DNA of 42,746 bases from Muribaculaceae bacterium (GTDB taxonomy: Bacteria; Bacteroidota; Bacteroidia; Bacteroidales; Muribaculaceae): positions 179,758 through 222,503 of the forward strand of contig JAQVCR010000001.1 of the NCBI GenBank assembly GCA_028689665.1. The letters run 5' to 3'. How positions within the stretch are numbered: the stretch's first letter is position 1; each line of letters opens with the position of its first letter. Shown here piece after piece: positions 25,779 to 34,985 of this stretch. The notes below the pieces were generated by a model. The model had not been told where the DNA came from and made no database searches. It worked only from the letters and a program-made list of their open reading frames with translations. A program made the translations under genes and the position numbers.

Positions 25779-26522
25779 ATGAAAAATCTTATGATCCTTA
25801 CCACAGCACTATTTTCTCTACTAAGCCTTATGGCATGCTCAAGCGATGACGATTTAGAAATCACTTCAGAGAAAAACATTGAATTAACAAGAGAGAATAC
25901 ATCTCAAATCAAATGCTCCGACCCCAAAGCAACCTTCATATCCGAAAACGAATATGTGGCAATAGTATCCGACAAAGGACTAATAGAAGCCCAAAGAATC
26001 GGAGAAACCCGCATCAAAATTAATGGGAAAAATATGATTAACGTTACAGTTAAACCCGTCTACACACAATACAAAGAACCACTGCTAACATTCGGAGCCA
26101 CAAAAAACGAAATTATTTCAAAAGCCGGAAACAACTACAAAACACCGAATGCCACATCATTAGTTTATAAATTTTCTAACGGACCAGTTATAGCACACGC
26201 CTACATATTTGAAAATGGAAAATGCACAGGCTCAGGAATGTTAGTCAGCACCTACTACACCGAAACACTAACCGAATTTTTACTAGAGCGTTATCTACCT
26301 GCCACTTTAGATTACGACAACTATCTCGCCGTCTTTATCAACGCCTTGACTCTAGCTAAAACAACAATGTTAATAGGCGAGCAAATCCAATCGGCATACG
26401 ACATCATCGTTTATTATATGCCATACGACAACGCCAAAGGCACATCAAGATCAGAAAATGAAGAAAAGATAAGGCTAGACACCCTAAGCAAAAAAATCGA
26501 CCAAGCCCTATTAAACCAATAA
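25779..26522 (+). CDS. Lipoprotein with an Ig-like N-terminal domain
   Basis: 247 residues with a lipoprotein signal (LLSLMACSSDDD; the acidic residues after Cys resemble the surface-export signal of Bacteroidetes lipoproteins). Residues about 28-95 look like a small BIG2-type Ig-like domain: KNIELTRENTSQIKCS, then ATFISENEYVAIVSDKGLIE then RIGETRIKIN. The remaining part (100-247) contains helices (TLTEFLLERYLPATLDYDNY) and is not recognised. It stands alone between the thiamine operon and the polysaccharide locus. Function unknown. Confidence 0.8.
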   Translation: MKNLMILTTALFSLLSLMACSSDDDLEITSEKNIELTRENTSQIKCSDPKATFISENEYVAIVSDKGLIEAQRIGETRIKINGKNMINVTVKPVYTQYKEPLLTFGATKNEIISKAGNNYKTPNATSLVYKFSNGPVIAHAYIFENGKCTGSGMLVSTYYTETLTEFLLERYLPATLDYDNYLAVFINALTLAKTTMLIGEQIQSAYDIIVYYMPYDNAKGTSRSENEEKIRLDTLSKKIDQALLNQ

Positions 26523-26562
26523 TCACCACAAGCAAATAGGCAAAACCAGCCAAGTATTAAAA

Positions 26563-26594
26563 GAGTTCATAAAGGCCCCCCCCTTTATGAACTC
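26563..26594. terminator. Hairpin with a C-only loop between convergent genes
   Basis: A perfect 13-bp stem (gagttcataaagg with cctttatgaactc) closing a loop of six C. It lies 41 bp after the Ig-like lipoprotein gene and 87 bp after the convergent GHL10-like gene. There is no clear U-tract on either strand, so termination would rest on stem strength. Confidence 0.6.
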
Positions 26595-26680
26595 CTTAAT
26601 TTGCCCCAAGCAATCACCCCAATAGAGCAATTACATATCTACACTAGCGTCTAAATAATTTGCTATATTGTTATTCTTGA

Positions 26681-28018
26681 TTATTTAATTTTGCCTGCTT
26701 TTTTCATTCCCATTTCTACTTCATTCCAAAGATTCTTATCAATAATATGTACTATATCAAAAACCATAAGACCATCGGAATCAAGAAGATTTTGATATAT
26801 TGTTTCACTTAATTTACTTGGAGTTTCGTAGAACTGATCTACCAAAATACCACCAATAAATTTATTACCCATAAGAATTTTCTTCAAATTTGCGCAAGAG
26901 CCTTCAACACAATACCATGTGCCTTGTTGAGCTTGACTATCAGTTTCATTCCATACACTTCTATTGCTTTTCTTATACTCGTCAATCGTTATATCTGTGT
27001 AGTAATTTCCTGTTATATACATTTCAAGATCCTCTGCATAAGCCGTATTTTTATAGTTAGGAGTAGCCCAATCATAATCCTTTGAAGGGTCATAATTCTT
27101 ACTTGCAAAATTTACACCTACCTCATAGTACGATGGATACCATGCTCCTGTATAAGTCCCAAATGTTACATTTTTATTTGCGGTTTTAACCTCTTTATGT
27201 GCCTTTGCCATAAAATTTTTAATTACCATAGCACGCCATTCAATCCATTTATTGAACAATTTTCCACGAACTGGGACATATTTCCCTTCATTCGTTTTAC
27301 TCCACGAAAGGATGTCGTTAGGAAAATTTTGTACTTTTTCTCCTGTATATTTTTCAAATAATGAGCGAGAAAGCTCAGAAAAATCTGAACTAATTCCATC
27401 GTAGCGTACGCGATCTAACATTAATCCATCAAGATTAGGGTATTTTGTAACCAACTCTTTCATTACATTTAATATATGTTTTTGGAATTCTACGTTAGAT
27501 GGATTTACCATAGCTCCATATTTATGTTTCTCTTCCGTAATTGGGATTAGACCTTTTTCGGGATTATACACGATACTTGCATACTCTGGATGCCCGTTAT
27601 ATATAATTCCTGTATTAATGTAATTGTGCCCAGCACAGAAAACATTCATCGAGGCATACACATTAAGCCCAAGCTTATGCCCTGACTTTATAAAATATCC
27701 CAAAAAATCGAAGTCTGGACGGGTATAGCCATCCCATTCCTTCAACTGCGGAGCAAATTTACTCTTATAAAGCACTTCACCAGAAATAGGCAACATATCG
27801 ACAATTACATGCGTAAATCCAAGATTTTTTATTTTATTTAAATAAAAATCAATTGTATCAGTATTACTAAAACGCTTAAAATTGGCAGTAGAGTCTACCC
27901 AAATCAAGGCCGGTTTTTCATTGTTTGTCTTAGCCTTATTCTTGGCTGCAGATATAGCAAATGGTAATACCAATATTGCCAAAACAGCAACTAGTTTAAA
28001 GATATTCTTCTTTTTCAT
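26681..28018 (-). CDS. GHL10-like glycoside hydrolase, intact copy 2
   Basis: 445 residues with a Sec signal peptide (cleavage near SAA-KNK). The (beta/alpha)8-like sequence starts KPALIWVDSTANFKRFSN and continues GFTHVIVDMLPISGEVLYKS, LNVYASMNVFCAGHN, LDGLMLDRVRYDG and FIGGILVDQFYETPS, typical of the glycosyl hydrolase-like 10 family (PF02638-like) often called alpha-amylase family in Bacteroidales. Conserved acidic and Arg residues in LDRVRYD are candidate active-site residues. The C-terminal SDGLMVFDIVHIIDKNLW motif is shared with the paralogue at 33539 and with the remnant at 33214. It is the last gene of the locus, 11 bp after the esterase gene. Substrate unknown. Confidence 0.8.
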   Translation of the reverse strand: MKKKNIFKLVAVLAILVLPFAISAAKNKAKTNNEKPALIWVDSTANFKRFSNTDTIDFYLNKIKNLGFTHVIVDMLPISGEVLYKSKFAPQLKEWDGYTRPDFDFLGYFIKSGHKLGLNVYASMNVFCAGHNYINTGIIYNGHPEYASIVYNPEKGLIPITEEKHKYGAMVNPSNVEFQKHILNVMKELVTKYPNLDGLMLDRVRYDGISSDFSELSRSLFEKYTGEKVQNFPNDILSWSKTNEGKYVPVRGKLFNKWIEWRAMVIKNFMAKAHKEVKTANKNVTFGTYTGAWYPSYYEVGVNFASKNYDPSKDYDWATPNYKNTAYAEDLEMYITGNYYTDITIDEYKKSNRSVWNETDSQAQQGTWYCVEGSCANLKKILMGNKFIGGILVDQFYETPSKLSETIYQNLLDSDGLMVFDIVHIIDKNLWNEVEMGMKKAGKIK

Positions 28019-28029
28019 CTTATAATTAT

Positions 28030-29463
28030 TTATTGATTAATTTGCAATTTAAATGGTGATGCTGGGATATGAGCATTATTAAAAAGATTGCCAATCTTAT
28101 AGTTACGATAGCAATATCGCACTTCGACAGGAGTTATTACATCTTCATGCCACACTTTTACATGCGACGAGCCGTTGATTATCTCAGCTTTGGCTTCTTT
28201 AAACACGCCATCGCCACCGGATATTTCAAATCCTAAGACCGGCGCATTCTCTGGATTAAGCCCATCGGAACCGTAATCGAATGTCAATTCCACTGCTCCT
28301 TTTTCAAGTAGTTTATAATCCTTGATTATTGGTCCGCAACATTGGAATCCTTTTCTGCCGTATGTATCAGATAATGCCCAATATGCCAATCTTTCGCCTA
28401 CTTTAATCTTATACGGAGGATGGATAAATATTGAGTCGCCGGCATCGCCAGTGGTTACCATTCCAAGATGCGGAAGAGATTTCATCAACTCTAATTGCAC
28501 CTGTCTAAAGTCTGACCAATCGGTTTCATCAACGCCTTTAGATTTCCATGGAGCAATCTGCACATAATATAATGGCATATTTTCATTCTTGAAGAAAGTT
28601 CTCCATTGTTTTACCATTGCAGGAAATAGCTTGCGATATAATTCAGGATTAGATGAATTAGCCTCACCTTGATACCATATCACGCCAGCAATAGGGAATC
28701 CTTTTAATGGATTAATCATGGCGTTGAATAAAAGAGTTGAAGTTCCTGCCGCCCACCCAAATTCTTTTTTGTTAACATCTGGAAGTTCCACTTCGGGAAA
28801 GCCTTGGAGAGCTTCTCGCGACATCCACGCTTCGATTTTCGATGCGCTCCATGATGAATGAATTAGCCCTACAGGAATATTTAACGAACGTTGAAGCAAA
28901 TCCCCGAAGAAAAAGCCGGTAGCACTAAAATTGGCTACTACTTCGCTACTTGGCTCGCCCCATACGCCAGTGATGCTGTCTGTTCTCGGTGTAGTGCTCC
29001 AATCTCGCTTTACAGTAAACATACGTAATTGCCTTTTAGGATCGGAGGAAACTATATAATTAGTATTCCCAATTACAGGCTGACCTCGAAAGCCTTTTAC
29101 CGGCATTTCCATATTAGATTGACCTGAACATATCCACACTTCACCAATTAACACATTGGTAACAGTATGAGGAGTGCCGTCATTAAATTTTATTTCATAT
29201 GCGCCCCCCGCTTTAGGGGTGGTAATATGAATTTTCCACTTCCCATTTACATTTATTCTAGACGTTAATTTTTTATTATCCCACGTCGCAATGCAAGTAA
29301 TCTGTTTATTTGGTGTTCCTGTACCGAATAGCGTAACTTCCGATTGTTGTTGAAGCACCATATTATCGCCATAAATTGACGCAAGTTTCACCTTTGCATT
29401 CAACACTCCGGGAATAACTACTAAAAAGGCTAAAACTATTATAAAAATTTTCTTGTCCATCAC
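28030..29463 (-). CDS. Sialate O-acetylesterase
   Basis: 477 residues with a signal peptide (about 1-23). SGNH-type esterase: block I is GEVWICSGQSNMEM, with the likely nucleophile Ser116 in GQSN. VIWYQGEANS holds further family residues, and the C-terminal DSIFIHPPYKIKVGERLA supplies the Asp/His pair. An N-terminal beta region (about 25-105) precedes the catalytic domain, as in this family. It removes O-acetyl groups from sialic acids so that sialidase and lyase can act. Overlaps the stop of the phosphoesterase gene by 4 bp (ATGA), so the first of the two adjacent Met codons is the natural start. Confidence 0.9.
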   Translation of the reverse strand: MMDKKIFIIVLAFLVVIPGVLNAKVKLASIYGDNMVLQQQSEVTLFGTGTPNKQITCIATWDNKKLTSRINVNGKWKIHITTPKAGGAYEIKFNDGTPHTVTNVLIGEVWICSGQSNMEMPVKGFRGQPVIGNTNYIVSSDPKRQLRMFTVKRDWSTTPRTDSITGVWGEPSSEVVANFSATGFFFGDLLQRSLNIPVGLIHSSWSASKIEAWMSREALQGFPEVELPDVNKKEFGWAAGTSTLLFNAMINPLKGFPIAGVIWYQGEANSSNPELYRKLFPAMVKQWRTFFKNENMPLYYVQIAPWKSKGVDETDWSDFRQVQLELMKSLPHLGMVTTGDAGDSIFIHPPYKIKVGERLAYWALSDTYGRKGFQCCGPIIKDYKLLEKGAVELTFDYGSDGLNPENAPVLGFEISGGDGVFKEAKAEIINGSSHVKVWHEDVITPVEVRYCYRNYKIGNLFNNAHIPASPFKLQINQ

Positions 29464-30881
29464 TTTATTTTCGTCGTATATACTTTGCCAAATCTATCGG
29501 TTACTCTAATCTCCATTTTAGCTGAAATATTTTTAGGAGTGGCCTTAAATAAATGCGATGTAGGTCCGGCAGAAATCCAACTATACTTCATCTTCGATGT
29601 ATCTTTGCATTTATCAACTACATCTGGATCTATCCCCCTGAACTGAGTCATCTCTCCCATCAATTTACCATCTTCTAGCCATTCAACTTTCCATAGCGAA
29701 TCATAGTTCCACACATTGGCAATAATATCATTAGGATATTCTTTGCTCGAATTAAGGCCATAGGCACGGAATTGATATTCAGCCGGATAATTTGCACTTT
29801 TAAAATGCCATTTAATATTATCTCCATCAATCTCGTATATTGCATAACCACAAGGAGTACCATCGACACATTCATCAAGCTGCCACCAAGTACCACAAGC
29901 AGCACCCGTGTTATGCTCCATCATTGTAGGAGAGAAAATCACATTATCGTTTGTGTGCATGTGCCCTGTAATAAAATGAGTGTTATATTTCTTTAACATT
30001 GAAAATAGAGCTGAGCTATTCACCGTCTGCCATCCTATATTTGATGAATCATATTTAAAAGAATGCTCTTTGGGTGTCAGTCTCGTAGGAATATGCATTG
30101 CCATAATTACAAGCGAACCCTCTGGAACACTCTTTAAGTCCTGTTCAAGCCAACTCAATGTAGCCTCATCAAGATATCCCATATAGAAATATTCTCGACC
30201 TATATAGAAATTATTATTAACGATTATATAGTGAGCTTTTCCTTTATTAAATGAATAATATGTCGGTCCATACATACCTTCAAATCGTTGCGTTGAAGTT
30301 TCAAAACTACGGCCATAATAAGTCATATCATGGTTACCCATAGCACGATAAATTGGAATATCAAGGGCAGACACTTCATTCATATATCCGGGATAGAGCG
30401 CAGGCTTATCACCAACTATATCACCACAATCAATTCCGAATATTTCAGTCTTAGAATAATTCTTTAAATATTTTTTTGCATCGGCAACTATCTCTTTATA
30501 TTTAGTCAATTCTCCAGCATCGGCTACTTGCACATCCGATTGCACATATAATGTGTGTTTCAAGTCAGATTTTGAATTCTTCTTCAACCGAAAATCATAA
30601 ACGCTCTCACCAGCTGTTATTTTCTTATAGAATAGAGGTATGCTATTATCTATTTCAGTTAAATACCCTGCAGGTGTCGATATGTAAACAAATCTGGCTT
30701 GCGGATTTTTAATTAGTGTAAAAGATCCATCCGACGAAGTAAGTACGCATGAATATCCATCAGAAACCGTCACATTATTCAACCCGGCTCCGGCTGAACT
30801 AACTTTACCCGAAATTAGAGTCTGAGCATTTACGGTTAACCCTAATAATATAGCCGTAATTAATAAAACAAACTTATTCAT
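29460..30881 (-). CDS. Calcineurin-like phosphoesterase
   Basis: 473 residues with a signal peptide (MNKFVLLITAILLGLTVNA-Q). The N-terminal domain (20-95) is the small beta domain of Bacteroidetes metallophosphatases. The catalytic domain (about 110-340) shows YVQSDVQ, FGIDCGDIVGD, RAMGNHDM, MAMHIPTR and FITGHMHTND, which supply the two-metal ligands. The first position is DVQ, as in many of this subgroup. The C-terminal domain (about 345-473) contains ANVWNYDSLWKVEWLEDGKL. Its phosphoester substrate is unknown. Placement between GH20 and the acetylesterase suggests it acts on a phosphorylated glycan or on teichoic-like polymers. Confidence 0.88.
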   Translation of the reverse strand: MNKFVLLITAILLGLTVNAQTLISGKVSSAGAGLNNVTVSDGYSCVLTSSDGSFTLIKNPQARFVYISTPAGYLTEIDNSIPLFYKKITAGESVYDFRLKKNSKSDLKHTLYVQSDVQVADAGELTKYKEIVADAKKYLKNYSKTEIFGIDCGDIVGDKPALYPGYMNEVSALDIPIYRAMGNHDMTYYGRSFETSTQRFEGMYGPTYYSFNKGKAHYIIVNNNFYIGREYFYMGYLDEATLSWLEQDLKSVPEGSLVIMAMHIPTRLTPKEHSFKYDSSNIGWQTVNSSALFSMLKKYNTHFITGHMHTNDNVIFSPTMMEHNTGAACGTWWQLDECVDGTPCGYAIYEIDGDNIKWHFKSANYPAEYQFRAYGLNSSKEYPNDIIANVWNYDSLWKVEWLEDGKLMGEMTQFRGIDPDVVDKCKDTSKMKYSWISAGPTSHLFKATPKNISAKMEIRVTDRFGKVYTTKIK

Positions 30882-30893
30882 ATCTCATCATTT

Positions 30894-33215
30894 TTAATTA
30901 ATTATTATTTCATCTACAAATAGAAAACCTGTCGCATTTTGCACAGGATACCATTTGGGCAACAGTCGTTCACTTAAAATCTTAACTTTTACAAATCGTG
31001 CATTAATAGGAGCAAAGTCAACTTTATGGTTTTTTACGCCAAATTCTTCGGTTTTAAGAATCTCGGGATAGTCTTCTTTCACTAACTGCTTAAAAAAACT
31101 ACCATCATCGGAAATCATTACTTCAACACCTCTGGCATCGACAACTCCATCACACTGAAAAATGCAACAATTAAATGACACTTCGCTTATTTTAGTCAAC
31201 TTTTTTAAGTCTATTACTGCTTCAAGATCATTTCCACTAAATCCCAGCCAGCGACCAGTGCGATAATTACCTGTTCCTGTAATACCATCAGTAAGGGTAA
31301 CTGCTCCTTTAAATTTATAATTTTCTTGAATTGGGTGAATTAGTTTTATATCTTTAAAAGATGACTTACTGACATTTATAGTATCGCACAAAATCTTACT
31401 CATCTCTTCATTTCTCAAAACACACGCTTTGATTATTACACTTTTTTTAATTTCAATCGGTTGTAAATATTTCAATGACTTATCGGTAGGATTAGTTCCA
31501 TCAAGAGTATAATAAATATTTCCACCTTTTAAGGTAGAAAGAGATGCAATAAGAGCACCTTTCTCAACATTTGAAAGATAATCAGCTTCGACTTCTAAGA
31601 GATGGCGTGCGTAATTATAGCCCAACCAATGATAAAGATCAAATAACTTATTCAAGCGCTCCTTAAATACGTTGAAATTTTTATTTTTAGGCATACGCCA
31701 TTGCACTTCACTTAACGCGGCAATACGAGGCAATACCATATATTGAACATGCTTAAAGGTAGAAATATATTCAGACCAAAGATTTGCCTGAATACCAATT
31801 ATATATTTCGCTTCTGCAGAAGATAATTCCTTTGGCACAGGATCAAAGTTATAGACTTTATCGATAGGGGTGAATCCACCAATTGCAAATGGCTCAAACT
31901 GAACATCTTTTGATTGATAGAAATCAAAATACATGTGAGAGTTTGGAGTCATAATAACTTTATGTTTTTTCTTTGCTCCTTCAATGCCTCCCGCATTGCC
32001 ACGCCATGACATTACTACGATGTCTTTGCCTACATTTCCTTCAAGTACCTCATCCCAACCAATCATAGTACGGTTTCTTGCGCTTATAACCTTATTGGCA
32101 TATCTCATTACAAATGATTGTAGATATTGCTCTGCCGTAAGGTTTTTATCCCCTACTATACCTTCATCCTTGATGCGTTGTTGACACTTAGGACATTTTT
32201 CCCATCTCGCCTTTGGGCATTCATCGCCACCGGCATGAATATACGTAGAAGGAAAAATATCCATTATTTCATTGAGTACATCGGAAATAAATGTTAAGGT
32301 CTTATCATTTCCGGCGCACAGCACATCTTCATCGACACCCCATTGAGTCCACACTTCATATGGGCCTCCGGTACACCCAAGCTCGGGATATGCAGCAAGA
32401 GCTGCTTTCATATGCCCGGGCAAATCTATTTCAGGGACAACATTAATATATCTATCAGCGGCATATGCCACAATCTCTTTTGCATCTTCCTGAGTGAAAA
32501 ACCCAGATACAGGAGTTCCGTCCCACTTACCGGGGTTACGGCCTATAACGGTTTCTTTTCTTTTAGAACTTATCTGAGACAACTTAGGATATCCTTTTAT
32601 TTCTATTCTCCAACCTTGATCATCGGTTATGTGCCAATGAAAGTTATTAAGATTGTGCAAAGCAAGCATATCAATATATGTTTTAACTTCTTCTTTGCTA
32701 AAAAAATGACGCGACACGTCAAGGTGCATTCCTCTATAAGAGAAATTTGGATAATCGTAGATTAAAGCAGCTGGCATCTCAATTTTATCGGCACAATCGG
32801 TTGGTAACGATTTCCTTATTGTCTGAATACCGTGAAATACTCCGGCTGCACTTGCTCCGTTAATTAAAATTTCATTCTGCTTGATCTCAATCTTATAAGC
32901 TTCCTTATTACTATCTTTTAATGTTGCTTGCAACACTATCAAATTTGGGATATTGTCATTAGCTTTTACTTGAGTGCTAATTCCTGAAATTTCTTTAATA
33001 TAAGTGGATAGAAAATTAGCAGTTTTAGAGAGGCTGTCGCCTCGATATGTTATTATTGTACTATTTTGAAGTACAAACGGTTTATCTGTTTTGGATATTT
33101 CTATTTTTTGAGGCAATGGAATTACATTATAATTCTCAACTACCTTTGCCTTTGCCATACTACAATGGAATGGAATGGCCAATAGTAATATAATGCCTGA
33201 ATATATTGATTTCAT
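30894..33215 (-). CDS. GH20 beta-N-acetylhexosaminidase
   Basis: 773 residues with a signal peptide (about 1-22). The N-terminal GH20b domain (about 28-150) is followed by the catalytic barrel from RGMHLDVSRHFFSKEEV (161) through NFHWHITDDQGWRIEIKGYP. HAGGDE at 327-332 gives the catalytic Asp331-Glu332 pair of substrate-assisted catalysis. Residues about 550-610 hold a chitobiase-type C-terminal domain (GGNIYYTLDGTNPTD), and about 625-773 an F5/8-like carbohydrate-binding domain. Removes terminal GlcNAc or GalNAc. The start codon overlaps, in ATGA form, the ancestral stop of the decayed GHL10 fragment. Confidence 0.95.
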   Translation of the reverse strand: MKSIYSGIILLLAIPFHCSMAKAKVVENYNVIPLPQKIEISKTDKPFVLQNSTIITYRGDSLSKTANFLSTYIKEISGISTQVKANDNIPNLIVLQATLKDSNKEAYKIEIKQNEILINGASAAGVFHGIQTIRKSLPTDCADKIEMPAALIYDYPNFSYRGMHLDVSRHFFSKEEVKTYIDMLALHNLNNFHWHITDDQGWRIEIKGYPKLSQISSKRKETVIGRNPGKWDGTPVSGFFTQEDAKEIVAYAADRYINVVPEIDLPGHMKAALAAYPELGCTGGPYEVWTQWGVDEDVLCAGNDKTLTFISDVLNEIMDIFPSTYIHAGGDECPKARWEKCPKCQQRIKDEGIVGDKNLTAEQYLQSFVMRYANKVISARNRTMIGWDEVLEGNVGKDIVVMSWRGNAGGIEGAKKKHKVIMTPNSHMYFDFYQSKDVQFEPFAIGGFTPIDKVYNFDPVPKELSSAEAKYIIGIQANLWSEYISTFKHVQYMVLPRIAALSEVQWRMPKNKNFNVFKERLNKLFDLYHWLGYNYARHLLEVEADYLSNVEKGALIASLSTLKGGNIYYTLDGTNPTDKSLKYLQPIEIKKSVIIKACVLRNEEMSKILCDTINVSKSSFKDIKLIHPIQENYKFKGAVTLTDGITGTGNYRTGRWLGFSGNDLEAVIDLKKLTKISEVSFNCCIFQCDGVVDARGVEVMISDDGSFFKQLVKEDYPEILKTEEFGVKNHKVDFAPINARFVKVKILSERLLPKWYPVQNATGFLFVDEIIIN

Positions 33216-33470
33216 TTCTTATTGTATTTTACTTTCATCCCGGCTTCTTGCTCGGCTACGCACTTTTTAGTGCGTCACAACAATTGCGATTGATTATATG
33301 TACAATATCAAATATCATCAAGCCGTCCGACTCTTTTAGGTTCATCTTGACTGCCTTTTTGAATTGATTTACATCTTTCTTATAGCCTTCAACATAAAGA
33401 CCTCCATAAAGACTAATACTATACCTATTTATTTCATTTATATTTATAAAATTTAAGTGGACGAGCGAAT
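33212..33470 (-). pseudogene. C-terminal remnant of a third GHL10-like gene
   Basis: The minus-strand reading from about 33470 gives LYGGLYVEGYKKDVNQFKKA followed by KESDGLMIFDIVHIINRN, which matches FIGGILVDQF...SDGLMVFDIVHIIDKN near the end of the GHL10-like protein at 26681. It meets a TAG at 33258-33256. After a one-base shift a tail VAEQEAGMKVKYNKK runs to a TGA at 33214-33212 that overlaps the GH20 ATG. The N-terminal three quarters are gone. It fills most of the 323-bp gap between the GH20 gene and the intact GHL10-like lipoprotein gene. Confidence 0.8.
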
Positions 33471-33538
33471 CGTCTTATTGTATCCAAATTCGCTCATCAC
33501 ACTTATTTTTTATGTAACAAACTTCTTGTAGTAAACAC

Positions 33539-34897
33539 TTACTTAGTTGCTTTTTCTATTCCTTCTTTAGCATATTTCCACTGATTAGATATTTTTAAAT
33601 GTATCATATCAAATAAGAAATATCCATCGCAGGCATCCATACAAGCCTTTACCGAATTTACAATAGCTTGATTTTCTTCTTCCTGCGTAGCTTTATTATT
33701 GTAATCCCAGTTACCTACATCGGGACCTCCTGCTACCATAGGACATTCTCCTCTTACTTTTTCTTTGGCTAACTGACAGAATCCTTGCATTGTCCACTCG
33801 GTAGTTCCATAAACTTTAAAAGGAGAAGCATAAGCTCCGATAAGCATTTGATCCATAATCTTAGCATATCCATAGTTTTTATATCCTTCAGTTGCCCATT
33901 TATATGTTCTAGATGGATCATACGACGAACCTGCCCAGTTTACGCCTACATCATAATAAGAAGAATACCAACCACCTACATACACTCCGAATTTCATTTT
34001 TGAGTTTACGCTTTTTACTGCCTTTTGAGCTTTATCCATAAAATCATAGATTGTCTTAGCTCTAAACTCAAGCCACTGTTTCAAATATTTTGGATAAGTT
34101 GAAGGTAGTGCTGTTGTTCCAGGAGAAAGGATATCTGCGGGGAAGTTTTGAACTCGTGTTCCTATGAATGCTTCAAATTGACTACGTGAGATATTCGAGA
34201 AATCTGCTTGTAAATTTAGGAAACGTCCACGATCAAGGAAAATTCCGTCAAGGTCATATTTTGCTAAATCTTTCAATAGATTACACAAAAAAGTTACAAC
34301 CTCAGGATTAGCAGGATTCAAAAATTTGGTAAATTCACCTCCATCCATTATGCTTTTTATCCCACTTCCGGTGTTCATATAAGTAGCCCACGAAGCCTTA
34401 GAGGAATCTCTAAAAAGAATTCCAGAACCTCCATCTATCTGATTACCACCGACGAAAGTATTAAAAGCTGCATGAATTTTAAGATCTTGTTTTCTCGCTT
34501 CATCGATAAATGCTTGAAGATAATCCCACGTTGCTGTGCGATCTATGCGAGTATATACTCCATTAACCCAAGCATAAAGAGATTTAACTTGGTCAACATG
34601 GCTTGTTTTATACATTACATCGCCTGTCGTTGGTCTTACGTCTACAACAATATCAGTAAAACCGGCATCTTTAGCTAATTTTAAATCTCTTGCTATTTTT
34701 TCTTTATCATTAGCAAAGTCAGGAAAATTAGCGGCAAGATCAATCCATATAAAGCTTGGTTTAGCTTTTGTAGGTGTTGGCTCTGGTTCCGGTTCTGGAT
34801 CTGGCCAATAGTTTTTCTTTTCAGAGCCACAACTCACCAACAATAAAGATAAAACAGCAAAAAAACAAATACTTCGTTTAAATATTTTCTTAAACAT
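33539..34897 (-). CDS. GHL10-like lipoprotein, intact copy 1
   Basis: 452 residues from the ATG at 34897, which gives a lipoprotein signal (MFKKIFKRSICFFAVLSLLL-VSCGSEKK). The upstream ATG at 34957 adds 20 residues unlike a leader. A short Pro/Glu linker (PDPEPEPEPTPTK) precedes the domain, which starts KPSFIWIDLAANFPDFAN and continues GFTDIVVDVRPTTGDVMYKT, LKIHAAFNTFVGGNQ and YDLDGIFLDRGRFLN. The ending CDGYFLFDMIHLKISNQW matches its paralogue at 26681. Probably surface-exposed, cutting or binding the same glycan. Family GHL10-like; activity unknown. Confidence 0.82.
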   Translation of the reverse strand: MFKKIFKRSICFFAVLSLLLVSCGSEKKNYWPDPEPEPEPTPTKAKPSFIWIDLAANFPDFANDKEKIARDLKLAKDAGFTDIVVDVRPTTGDVMYKTSHVDQVKSLYAWVNGVYTRIDRTATWDYLQAFIDEARKQDLKIHAAFNTFVGGNQIDGGSGILFRDSSKASWATYMNTGSGIKSIMDGGEFTKFLNPANPEVVTFLCNLLKDLAKYDLDGIFLDRGRFLNLQADFSNISRSQFEAFIGTRVQNFPADILSPGTTALPSTYPKYLKQWLEFRAKTIYDFMDKAQKAVKSVNSKMKFGVYVGGWYSSYYDVGVNWAGSSYDPSRTYKWATEGYKNYGYAKIMDQMLIGAYASPFKVYGTTEWTMQGFCQLAKEKVRGECPMVAGGPDVGNWDYNNKATQEEENQAIVNSVKACMDACDGYFLFDMIHLKISNQWKYAKEGIEKATK

Positions 34898-34917
34898 TAT
34901 TATTACTTTTTTATTAA

Positions 34918-34955
34918 GATAAGCCTGTACCATAAAATTTTGACACAGGCTTATC
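34918..34955 (-). terminator. Hairpin between the DUF5018 and GHL10-like genes
   Basis: A perfect 11-bp stem (gataagcctgt with acaggcttatc) and a 16-nt loop. No U-tract follows on the minus strand, so it more likely stabilises the upstream susCD mRNA end or reduces read-through. Confidence 0.55.
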
Positions 34956-34985
34956 AAATATTATACTAAATATTTACCCTAAAAA

